Shown: piece by piece, positions 43,651 to 51,380 of the stretch
Numbering within the stretch: the stretch's first letter is position 1
Layout: the number at the start of each line of letters is the position of its first letter
Assembly (NCBI RefSeq): GCF_001675285.1
Contig: NZ_LSGQ01000007.1
Span: 124,001-188,000 of the forward strand
Reading direction: 5' to 3'
Origin: Elizabethkingia miricola
Lineage (GTDB): Bacteria > Bacteroidota > Bacteroidia > Flavobacteriales > Weeksellaceae
DNA length: 64,000 nucleotides
Notes under the pieces: model-generated
Seen by the model: only the letters and a program-made list of their open reading frames with translations
Told to the model about the DNA's origin: nothing
The model's database searches: none
Translations under genes and position numbers: made by a program

Positions 43651-45339
43651 ATGAGTGCTAAAGATAATCTTTCACCTGTAGAAAAAATAAAAACCAGCAG
43701 TAACGGACTAAGAGGGACTTTGAAAGAAAGTCTTCTGGATAATTTCACTGGTGCTATCCGCGAAGACGACCAGAATCTGATAAAATTTCATGGAATGTAT
43801 CAGCAAGATGACCGTGATCGTCGTGAAGAACGTGTGTCAAAAAAATTAGAATGGCTGTATTCCTTTATGATCCGTTTGCGTCTTCCTGGTGGTTTCCTTA
43901 CTTCTGAACAATGGGTTGGGTTAAATGAAATTGCTGGTGATCACTCTACCGGAACAATTAAAGTAACAACCAGACAGACGATTCAGCTGCACGGTATTCT
44001 GAAGTCTCATATAAAACCAACTATCCAGGCATTTAACTTGCAGCATCTGGATTCTATAGCGGCTTGTGGTGATGTTAACCGTAATGTAACCTGTACCTCT
44101 AATCCCTCAGAATCGCCGCTGCATAACGAAGTTTATGAGCTTGCAGGTAAGATTAGTGAGTTGTGTCTGCCTAAAACAAAAGCCTATTATGATATCTGGA
44201 TTGATGATGAATTGATAGTAGACCGTAAGGCCGAAGAAGATCCATTATATCAGGACAGATATTTACCCCGTAAACTGAAAATTGGAATTGCTGTTCCGCC
44301 TAATAATGACGTAGATGTATTTATCAATGATATTGCGCTGATTGCTGTTATCGAGAACGATCAGATTGTTGGTTATAATATTGCTGCCGGTGGCGGATTA
44401 GGGGCTACACACGGGAATGAAGCTACTTATGCAAGATTGGCTTCAGTTTTGGGATTTGTAGATACAGAAGAAAAGGTACTGAAAGCGGTATATGAGATCA
44501 TTACTGTACAACGTGATTTTGGAAACAGAAGTGACCGTAAATTATCCAGGTTGAAATACACAATAGATAAACTGGGAATAGAGGGTTATCGGGCTGAGGT
44601 AGAAAAAAGATGCGGTTTTAGTTTCGAGCCGGCGAGAGAATATAAGTTTGAGCAGAGAAAAGACCGATACGGCTGGGTACAAAATCATGAAGGAAAATGG
44701 TTCTACACTGTATTTGTAGAGCATGGAAGGATACTGGATGAACCTAACAGACAGGGAGAACAATATCCGTTAAAATCAGGATTGCTAAAAATTGCTGAAA
44801 CCGGAAAAGTCAACTTCCGTTTTACCTGCAATCAGAATCTTATTGTGTCCGACGTTCTGGAGGAAGATAAAGCAGAGATAGATCAAATTCTTAAAGAATA
44901 TGGTATTTCAGACTATACAGAACAAGCAAGCGCATTGCGAAAAAATTCAGTAGCCTGCGTAGCTTTTAATACATGCTCTTTGGCATTAGCAGAAGGTCAG
45001 CGCTATTTACCAACACTGGTGACCAAAATAGAACCTTTACTGGAAAAATATGGACTCTTTGAAGAGGATATCACGATCAGAATGACAGGTTGCCCGAATG
45101 GATGCGGAAGATCTCCAAATGCAGAGATTGGCTTTGTGGGAACAGCCTATGGGAAATACAATCTGCATATTGGCGGAGACCGTTTAGGAACAAGACTTAA
45201 TACAAAATATAAAGACAATATTGGTGAAGATGAAATCCTGAAAACTCTGGATGAACTCTTTGGAATCTATATACAGAAAAAAGAAGCTGAAGAAACCTTT
45301 GGTGATTTTTCATACCGCTATTTACAAATCACAAAATAA
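43651..45339 (+). CDS. cysI: Assimilatory sulfite reductase hemoprotein subunit
   Basis: 562 aa, standard CysI length. The siroheme/[4Fe-4S] ligands appear as CVAFNTC (near 436-442) and GCPNGCGRS (Cys near 480 and 484), i.e. C-x5-C...C-x3-C. TGTIKVTTRQTIQLHGILKS and SIAACGDVNRNVTCTSNP are substrate-binding segments with Arg/Lys residues. It reduces sulfite to sulfide with electrons from CysJ. Possible translation of a tiny cysteine-rich ORF starts 5 bases after its stop. Confidence 0.96.
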   Translation: MSAKDNLSPVEKIKTSSNGLRGTLKESLLDNFTGAIREDDQNLIKFHGMYQQDDRDRREERVSKKLEWLYSFMIRLRLPGGFLTSEQWVGLNEIAGDHSTGTIKVTTRQTIQLHGILKSHIKPTIQAFNLQHLDSIAACGDVNRNVTCTSNPSESPLHNEVYELAGKISELCLPKTKAYYDIWIDDELIVDRKAEEDPLYQDRYLPRKLKIGIAVPPNNDVDVFINDIALIAVIENDQIVGYNIAAGGGLGATHGNEATYARLASVLGFVDTEEKVLKAVYEIITVQRDFGNRSDRKLSRLKYTIDKLGIEGYRAEVEKRCGFSFEPAREYKFEQRKDRYGWVQNHEGKWFYTVFVEHGRILDEPNRQGEQYPLKSGLLKIAETGKVNFRFTCNQNLIVSDVLEEDKAEIDQILKEYGISDYTEQASALRKNSVACVAFNTCSLALAEGQRYLPTLVTKIEPLLEKYGLFEEDITIRMTGCPNGCGRSPNAEIGFVGTAYGKYNLHIGGDRLGTRLNTKYKDNIGEDEILKTLDELFGIYIQKKEAEETFGDFSYRYLQITK

Positions 45340-45343
45340 AAAT

Positions 45344-45427
45344 ATGATAGATATTCTTTACCGACAGAAAAAATCTCATAAACATTACCATCATCTTTTG
45401 GGGATACGAATGTGTATGTGTTGCTAA
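45344..45427 (+). CDS. Candidate cysteine-sensing leader peptide (27 aa, ends MCMCC)
   Basis: ATG at 45344, 27 sense codons, TAA at 45425-45427. The C-terminus is HHLLGIRMCMCC, three Cys codons in the last four, preceded by a His/Lys-rich stretch. It lies between cysI and the sulfur-locus TonB receptor, with 407 untranslated bases full of inverted repeats after it. This matches the logic of polycysteine leader ORFs described in actinobacteria upstream of cysteine genes, where ribosome stalling at Cys codons sets downstream expression. Its expression is not shown; chance is the alternative, but the position and composition are suggestive. Confidence 0.5.
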   Translation: MIDILYRQKKSHKHYHHLLGIRMCMCC

Positions 45428-45834
45428 AAAAGCTGCTAAGTGTTACAGTATTATAAGCTGCAATTTTTAAACCACATAGATACATAGAAGCAAACGCTAC
45501 AATAGAGTTTCGGATAGAAAATAAATTTTCACATATCAGCTATGTATCCTAATGTTAGTCTTTATATACATTATAAAAACTATTCTATGTGGTTAAATAA
45601 GAAAGTTTAGCTCTGTACCACTATCCTTATGCTGCAAAATATCGACAGGCAAGGATGTGGATAAGTGAATGGATGAATAGTCAATAAGACAATAAGTGAA
45701 TAGTTTTTTAATTGACCTATTCACCAAAATTCACTCATTCACTATAGTTCACCTATTGACAAATAAATTTTATTGAACTATTCACATCCATCACTAAACC
45801 ATAAACATACACCATAAACCAAATAACGATTATA
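45428..45834 (+). other. Repeat-rich 407-bp leader of the TonB receptor gene
   Basis: No further coding potential. It holds nested inverted repeats: AACCACATAGA (45470-45480) with TCTATGTGGTT (45584-45594), inside it GATACATAG (45479-45487) with CTATGTATC (45540-45548); then GTGAATAG (45696-45703) with CTATTCAC (45717-45724), enclosed by GTCAATA (45680-45686) and TATTGAC (45754-45760). The first pair looks like a dispersed palindromic element. The second set could form the alternative stems of an attenuator following the Cys-rich ORF. Confidence 0.5.
45470..45594. repeat. Palindromic element with ACCACATAGA ends
   Basis: Ends AACCACATAGA and TCTATGTGGTT are perfect 11-bp inverted arms 125 bp end to end, with an inner inverted pair GATACATAG/CTATGTATC. 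No ORF. Resembles non-coding palindromic repeats scattered in flavobacterial genomes; copy number must be checked genome-wide. Confidence 0.5.
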
Positions 45835-48723
45835 ATGGAACTAACTATAGAGAGGGGTTTTCTGAAAAGGATACATTTTATATTATTTACATTTTTATTT
45901 TTCAACTTTTTTCAGGCTCAGCAACAATTAATAGAATTAAGTGGTATTATTAAAGATACCGACAATCATAAGGGCGTAACAGGGGCGCATATTCAGGTTG
46001 AAAATACCCAGGATATTGCGTCAACGGATCAGGATGGAAATTTCAGTCTGAGAACCAGGGTAAAGATACCTTTCAGAATTATCATTAAAAAAGAAGGATT
46101 TACAAGCCAGACTGTTGAAATTCTCTCATTGTCCAATAAAATAACAGTAGAACTAAATCCACAAAATACTATAATCAATGAAGTTGTAATATCAGCTTCC
46201 CGTGTTCCGGAAAAAGTACTGAAGTCACCTATTGCTATTGAAAAAATTGATATTCGTACCATTCGGGAAAGTCCTGCAGCTTCTTTTTACGAAACTTTGG
46301 AAAATGTAAAAGGACTGCAGCTGCTAACATCCAGTCTTACTTTAAAAGTACCTAATTCCAGAGGATTTAATTCGCCGAACAACTTCAGATTTATGCAATT
46401 GGTAGATGGGGTAGACGTTCAGTCTGCAACTTTAGGTGTTCCTTTAGGAAATGCTATTGGGCCTACTGAACTCGATATTCAGTCTATGGAAGTTACTCCC
46501 GGAGCCGCATCTGCCTTATATGGAATGAATGCTATTAACGGGCTTGCCAGTTTACAAACCAAAGATCCGTTTACATCTCAGGGACTTAGCTTTTATTTCC
46601 GGGGTGGGCTGAATCATGTAGATAATGTCAATCATAAAATATCATCATTAGGAGAAAGTGCCATCAGGTTTGCCAAAGCCATTAATAAAAACTTAGCAAT
46701 AAAGGTTAATGCATCCTATTTTAGTGGTGTCGACTGGATTTCAGATAACCGCACCGATCAGAATCCCAATTCATTAATTACGGCGAATCCTAAGTTTCCG
46801 GAGCTGAACAACAACAACCCGGCAGAAGATCTCTGGAATAAATACGGAGATGAAAGAAACAACCGTGTTGCGGTAAAAGTAGATTACAATGGAAAGCCTA
46901 CAACTTTTAATGTATCCAGAACCGGATATTATGAAAAAGATCTGGTGAGTCCGGAAGTGAAGAATATAAAATTCGATGCAGGATTGTATTATCGTTTTGG
47001 TGATAATTGGCGCGCTTCTTATGTTTATCGCTATGGTTTGCTGGACGGAACTTTTCAGAGAGGTAATAAAATCCGTTTGCAAAATGCAACAGTACAAAAC
47101 CACAAAGTAGAATTAACGGGAAAAGAATTAACAGTAAGAGCTTATGTCTCTATAGAGAATACAGGTGATTCCTATAATCTGAAACCCCTTGCCGATAATC
47201 TGGATCTTACAAATCTTTCCAATAATAACTGGAAAAATATCTTTCAGTCTGCTTTACAGAATAGCCTGAATGCAGGAACAAATTTGAATGATGCTTTTGC
47301 TTTGGCCCGCAGAGAAGCTGATAAAAATAGAGTTGTGCCGGGTACCAGTGCCTTTGAACAACTGAAAAATACAATTATCGGCATCAACAACTGGGATTCT
47401 GCTAATGGAGGTGTAGCAGGTGCTCCATTGACAGGAGGTGCCAAACTGGAACAAAAATCTCATTTTTATCAGGGTGAGGCTACCTATGACTTTAGCCGTT
47501 TTGTAAAAATATTTAATCTTCTTGTTGGTGTAGATTACCGTTTATATAGTATAACACCTGACGGTAATAACTTTGTGGACTTTAGCAGGCCTGTGGATCA
47601 GAGAAATGTTCCACTACCGGATGGAAGTTTTGGTAAAGATGTAACTTATCAGAAATATGGAGCATTTGCTCAGATCACAAAACTCTTCTGGGATGAAAAA
47701 TTAAAGCTGAATGTGGCTTTGCGTGTGGATAGAAATCCTGAATTCAAAACGAAGTTCAATCCGAGAGTAAGTGTAGTTTATTCTCCTGTAAACCAGCATA
47801 ATTTCAGAGTTTCTTTTCAGAACGGATTCCGCTTTCCATCTCTGTTTGAAGCATTGTCTTTTGTAAACAACGGAAATGTAAGGAGAGTAGGCGGATTGCC
47901 AATGGTTAATGAAGGTCTTGGATATCTGGATAATTCATATACATTATCATCTATTGATAGGTTTACGTCTGCGGTTAATGCCGATACAGATGCCGGAAAG
48001 AGTCAGAATCAGGCTGCATTGGATAATAAAAATCTTCTGTTAGTGGCTAATTTGCAGAAGCTTCAACCAGAGAGAATCAACTCTTTCGAGGTAGGTTATA
48101 AATCATTGCTATTCAATAACAGGTTAGCAATAGATTGGGATTTCTATTATAACATATATGATGGTTTTCTGGGGCAGGTAGAAGTTGCTGTACCTAAAAG
48201 CGGGAATGTAGGAAGCAATAATGCCGTACTTGATATGCTGAATCGTAGTAAGCAAGACAGATACAGAGTGTATACCAATAGTAATACAACTTATAAAAGT
48301 TATGGAACTTCATTGGGAATTCGTTATAATTTCCTGAAGAACTATAATGTAAATGCTAATGTTTCTTATAACGATTTAGCTTCTTCCAATAATAACTCCG
48401 ATTTGTTTATTACAGCTTTCAATACACCAAAATGGTCGGCCAATATAAGCTTTGGAAACCGTGAGATTGTTAAAAATGTAGGGTTTACAGTAGTGGCAAG
48501 ATGGCAGAATAAATTTTTGTGGGAAAGCCCGTTGGCTTCAGGAGAAATCCCGGCTTTCTATACAATAGATGCCCAGGTAACATGGAAATTACCGGAAATC
48601 AGTTCCAGCCTGAAAATCGGAGCAACTAATTTGCTGAACCGCCGTTATTTTCAATATGCTGCAGGTCCTGAAATTGGAGGATTGTATTACCTTGCGTATA
48701 CCTATGATTTAAAATTTAAATAA
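45835..48723 (+). CDS. TonB-dependent receptor of the sulfur locus
   Basis: 962 aa. Signal (IHFILFTFLFFNFFQAQ), carboxypeptidase-regulatory-like domain at about 33-107 (LSGIIKDTDNHKGVTGAHIQ), plug at about 118-230 with VVISASRVPEKVLKSPIAIE and TPGAASALYGMNAINGLASL, then a 22-strand-type barrel ending YYLAYTYDLKFK with a C-terminal aromatic/basic end. It imports a ligand across the outer membrane using TonB energy. It is 1 base before the siroheme/TauE fusion gene and after cysI, so a sulfur compound (e.g. organosulfonate, thiol) or siderophore-like substrate is inferred, not shown. Confidence 0.9.
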   Translation: MELTIERGFLKRIHFILFTFLFFNFFQAQQQLIELSGIIKDTDNHKGVTGAHIQVENTQDIASTDQDGNFSLRTRVKIPFRIIIKKEGFTSQTVEILSLSNKITVELNPQNTIINEVVISASRVPEKVLKSPIAIEKIDIRTIRESPAASFYETLENVKGLQLLTSSLTLKVPNSRGFNSPNNFRFMQLVDGVDVQSATLGVPLGNAIGPTELDIQSMEVTPGAASALYGMNAINGLASLQTKDPFTSQGLSFYFRGGLNHVDNVNHKISSLGESAIRFAKAINKNLAIKVNASYFSGVDWISDNRTDQNPNSLITANPKFPELNNNNPAEDLWNKYGDERNNRVAVKVDYNGKPTTFNVSRTGYYEKDLVSPEVKNIKFDAGLYYRFGDNWRASYVYRYGLLDGTFQRGNKIRLQNATVQNHKVELTGKELTVRAYVSIENTGDSYNLKPLADNLDLTNLSNNNWKNIFQSALQNSLNAGTNLNDAFALARREADKNRVVPGTSAFEQLKNTIIGINNWDSANGGVAGAPLTGGAKLEQKSHFYQGEATYDFSRFVKIFNLLVGVDYRLYSITPDGNNFVDFSRPVDQRNVPLPDGSFGKDVTYQKYGAFAQITKLFWDEKLKLNVALRVDRNPEFKTKFNPRVSVVYSPVNQHNFRVSFQNGFRFPSLFEALSFVNNGNVRRVGGLPMVNEGLGYLDNSYTLSSIDRFTSAVNADTDAGKSQNQAALDNKNLLLVANLQKLQPERINSFEVGYKSLLFNNRLAIDWDFYYNIYDGFLGQVEVAVPKSGNVGSNNAVLDMLNRSKQDRYRVYTNSNTTYKSYGTSLGIRYNFLKNYNVNANVSYNDLASSNNNSDLFITAFNTPKWSANISFGNREIVKNVGFTVVARWQNKFLWESPLASGEIPAFYTIDAQVTWKLPEISSSLKIGATNLLNRRYFQYAAGPEIGGLYYLAYTYDLKFK

Positions 48724-48724
48724 A

Positions 48725-50236
48725 ATGAGTAACTCTTTATATCCCATATTTGTAAAGCTTGAAACCTTATCATTACTTATCATAGGTGGTGGAAAAGTAG
48801 CATTGGAAAAACTGGACTCTGTATTGACTAATGCTCCCCAAACTTCTGTTAAGTTAGTAGCCAAAGAAATTATTCCGGAGGTAAAGGCTCTGCAAGAGGA
48901 ATATAAAAACCTTGTTTTGGAGCAGAGAGCTTATACATATGCGGATTTTGATACTGCAGATCTTGTTATAGCAGCAGTTAATGATCTTGTTGTGGCGGAA
49001 CAGATCCGTAATGATGCACACGTAAAGGGGGTGTTGGTAAATATAGCCGATAAGCCTGAACTATGTGATTTCTATCTGGGATCCATCGTACGTAAAGGTG
49101 AACTGAAAATAGCTATTTCCACCAACGGAAAATCTCCGACAATAGCTAAGAGACTCCGCGAAATTCTGACAGAAACTATTCCTGATGAAGTAGATGAGGT
49201 ACTGGATAATATGCAGAATATAAGACAGCAGCTAAAAGGTGATTTTGAATACAAAGTACAGGAATTAAACAGACTGACTACAGAATATCTATCCAAAGAA
49301 GACAGTAAGGATAAGCAGAGCCTGGAAATAGAAAATCTGACCCGTATTACAAAAATTGTACAGCGGAGAGCTAATATTTATCTGGGGATTATCGGAGTAT
49401 TACTTCTTATTGGAATACTTGGGATTATAGTTTATCAGTTTAATCTATGGGGAGATATTCAGGTTTTTCTTAACCAGGACGGGCATATATTTTACTGGAT
49501 GCTGTTTGTAGGATTTCTTGCGGAAATTGTGGCCGGATCGATGGGGATGGGCTACGGAGTGATATGCACAACGGTATTGCTCTTGTTAAATGTACCTCCT
49601 CCGGTGGTGAGTGCCAGTATTCACTCTGCAGAATCTTTTACAACTGCAGCAGGCAGTATCAGCCACTATAAACTGGGAAATGTAAATAAAAAAATGGTTT
49701 GGGTATTGGTTCCTGTAGCTATTGTAGGTGCTATAATCGGTGCTTTTACCTTATCTCATTTTGGTGAACATTATGCACATATTGTAAAGCCTATCATAGC
49801 CTGCTATACTCTATATCTGGGAGCTAATATTCTGAAAAATGCCTTTAAGAAGAAGGGGGTTGCAATAAAGGCCAAAAGGAAAACAAATCTCAGAATACTG
49901 GGGTTGGCAGGCGGTTTTATTGACTCTTTTGCAGGTGGAGGTTGGGGACCATTGGTGACCGGAACATTAATGAAAGACGGAAGAACACCCCGTTATGTTG
50001 TGGGAAGTTCTACGGTTGCCAAGTTTTTGCTTACCGTAACCAGTGCTATTACTTTCATATTTACAATTGGCATTCATCACTGGAATATTGTATTGGGGCT
50101 TTTATTAGGAGGTATTTTCACAGCACCATTCTCGGCAATGCTTACCGCTAAACTGCCGACTAAAAAAATGTTTATTGTAGTAGGGAGTGTTGTTATTATC
50201 ATGAGTCTTACAACAATTGTAAAAGCTTTGTTCTGA
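48725..50236 (+). CDS. Fusion of precorrin-2 dehydrogenase (CysG-N/Met8) with TauE/SafE-type (TSUP) transporter
   Basis: 503 aa. Residues 1-150 are a Met8/CysG N-terminal domain: LLIIGGGKVALEKLDSVL (NAD site), ADLVIAAVND, GVLVNIADKPELCDFYLGSI and AISTNGKSPTIAKRLREIL. It oxidises precorrin-2 and may insert iron to make siroheme. A coiled linker (about 165-210) leads to nine or so membrane helices with AEIVAGSMGMGYGVICTTVL and FIDSFAGGGWGPLVTGTLMK, the duplicated motif of TauE/SafE sulfite/sulfonate transporters. The two activities in one chain join cofactor synthesis and sulfur transport. One base after the TonB receptor gene. Confidence 0.9.
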   Translation: MSNSLYPIFVKLETLSLLIIGGGKVALEKLDSVLTNAPQTSVKLVAKEIIPEVKALQEEYKNLVLEQRAYTYADFDTADLVIAAVNDLVVAEQIRNDAHVKGVLVNIADKPELCDFYLGSIVRKGELKIAISTNGKSPTIAKRLREILTETIPDEVDEVLDNMQNIRQQLKGDFEYKVQELNRLTTEYLSKEDSKDKQSLEIENLTRITKIVQRRANIYLGIIGVLLLIGILGIIVYQFNLWGDIQVFLNQDGHIFYWMLFVGFLAEIVAGSMGMGYGVICTTVLLLLNVPPPVVSASIHSAESFTTAAGSISHYKLGNVNKKMVWVLVPVAIVGAIIGAFTLSHFGEHYAHIVKPIIACYTLYLGANILKNAFKKKGVAIKAKRKTNLRILGLAGGFIDSFAGGGWGPLVTGTLMKDGRTPRYVVGSSTVAKFLLTVTSAITFIFTIGIHHWNIVLGLLLGGIFTAPFSAMLTAKLPTKKMFIVVGSVVIIMSLTTIVKALF

Positions 50237-50765
50237 TAAAATAAACAGAGTTACTCAGAATGTATAGGTTTTTAAAATCTATAAAGACTGGAACTTATTT
50301 GAACCATAAAGAGAATAGCCATTATAATAAAACTGATGTTATATTGAGCTTTTCTGAAAGAAAAAATAGTCGAAATATAATCAGTTTTCGGTCAATATAT
50401 TGCAAAGCAAGCAGTGCCTTTGTGTTTAATAGTTTGTAGCATTTGATAGATTAGAAATTTATTTTAAACCATTAAGGAATCTAGAGTATTGAGTTTTTGA
50501 AGTCTGCTAAATTTCCTTAATCCCCAAATGGTTAAAATTATCTACTCTATTATATTGCACAGCAATTCGAGGCTTTGTGTTTAATGAGTATCTATCGCAA
50601 AGAACGCAAAGTTTTCTTTCCTGTTGATGCTGCTTTTTAAGGAACGCGAAGCCGCTAGCGCTTAGCAATGATTACAACCTTTAGATTTCTTAACCCCTAT
50701 AATTAATGGAACTTATTCGAACTAATAAGAAATCTATCTTTATCCGCGCTCTGTTTAAGTGCTAT

Positions 50766-50808
50766 AAAAAGGCCAGTTTTAAATTTAAAACCGGCCTTTT
50801 TATTTTTT
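50766..50808. terminator. Strong bidirectional hairpin
   Basis: AAAAAGGCC (50766-50774) with GGCCTTTTT (50793-50801), and inner GTTTT (50776-50780) with AAAAC (50787-50791), one mismatch; T-rich tail. Probably ends read-through from the cys operon. Confidence 0.75.
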
Positions 50809-50857
50809 TGTTTTATGAAAAGCTATTCACAATACCAATTTTTCATTTTGTTTTATT

Positions 50858-50894
50858 CAGAATTCTGTCATTTTTTAAAAATGACAGAATTCTG
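50858..50894. promoter_or_regulatory. 37-bp near-perfect palindrome
   Basis: CAGAATTCTGTCATTTTT (50858-50875), one base, AAAAATGACAGAATTCTG (50877-50894): 18-bp perfect arms. Each arm also contains the palindrome CAGAATTCTG. It ends 26 bases before a TACATTTG -7 box (50921-50928), so it covers the expected -33 zone of that promoter. Candidate operator; a terminator is less likely as no T-run follows. Confidence 0.5.
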
Positions 50895-50920
50895 TTATTT
50901 CCTCGCCTTTCCTCATCATA

Positions 50921-50928
50921 TACATTTG
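50921..50928 (+). promoter_or_regulatory. -7 box downstream of the palindrome
   Basis: TACATTTG fits TANNTTTG. The next gene is 453 bases downstream, so it would give a long leader or a small RNA. Confidence 0.35.
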
Positions 50929-51004
50929 TAATATCACAAAGAAACAGATTACTATAATTAAAGAAAGCAGATGCTTTTAAAAATACTAATTATAGTAAGC
51001 CATA

Positions 51005-51190
51005 GAGCCTGTTTAAATTTTATTTCAAAAATATGCAAAGCTTTGATAGCTCGTCAGGCACTCATCAACTAAATTCAATCTGGCAACCCTAAAAGAGGGT
51101 GTTCTGGATAAGCAATATCACTCTGAGCCCGGCCTGTAGTGAGCATGATGAACTATCGAAGAGTATTAACTGTAAGATTTAAATAAGCTC
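51005..51190. repeat. Dispersed palindromic repeat, copy 2
   Basis: Begins GAGCCTGTTTAAATTTT (51005-51021) and ends AGATTTAAATAAGCTC (51175-51190). It shares GTGAGC-TGATGAACTATCGAAG, ATAAGCAAT and TCACTCTGAGCC with copy 1 at 28721-28884, partly in inverse order. Non-coding. Confidence 0.6.
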
Positions 51191-51380
51191 TTAACATAAA
51201 AGCATCAACAGAAATGTTTGTTTCTATTTTTCCGGGTGCGTCTGTAAGATCAGAAGGAGATATTCCTTCTTGAGAAAAATATAACTCTGCTACTAAAATT
51301 CAGAGCTATTTCAAATGAATGGCAATAATGTTAAATAAAAGGTTTTGATAACCAATATATACTAATACAGAAAGAAGATT

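Larger units (their letters stand above)
50237..51380. other. 1.1-kb non-coding region of decayed dispersed repeats
   Basis: No credible gene. A reading frame at 50706-50957 runs across the hairpin at 50766-50801 and is low complexity. The region holds a degenerate ATAGGTTTT palindrome (50262-50283), an element with AAAACTGA (50329-50336) and TCAGTTTT (50381-50388) ends, CTTTGTGTTTAA direct repeats near 50418 and 50573, the terminator, the 37-bp palindrome and the repeat described in separate entries. The junction marks the change from the sulfur operon to the accessory lipoprotein array. Confidence 0.7.

Noticed and set aside
45661-45790. CRISPR-like cluster of TTCAC/GTGAA units
   Set aside because: Units are too short and irregular, with no constant repeat-spacer length and no cas genes.
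46774-47103. Long antisense frames inside the TonB receptor and other large genes
   Set aside because: They lie opposite well-supported coding sequence, have no promoter and show no family motif.
50706-50957. 83-codon frame in the gap after the sulfur operon
   Set aside because: It crosses a strong terminator hairpin and most of a 37-bp palindrome, and the translation is low-complexity with no family resemblance.
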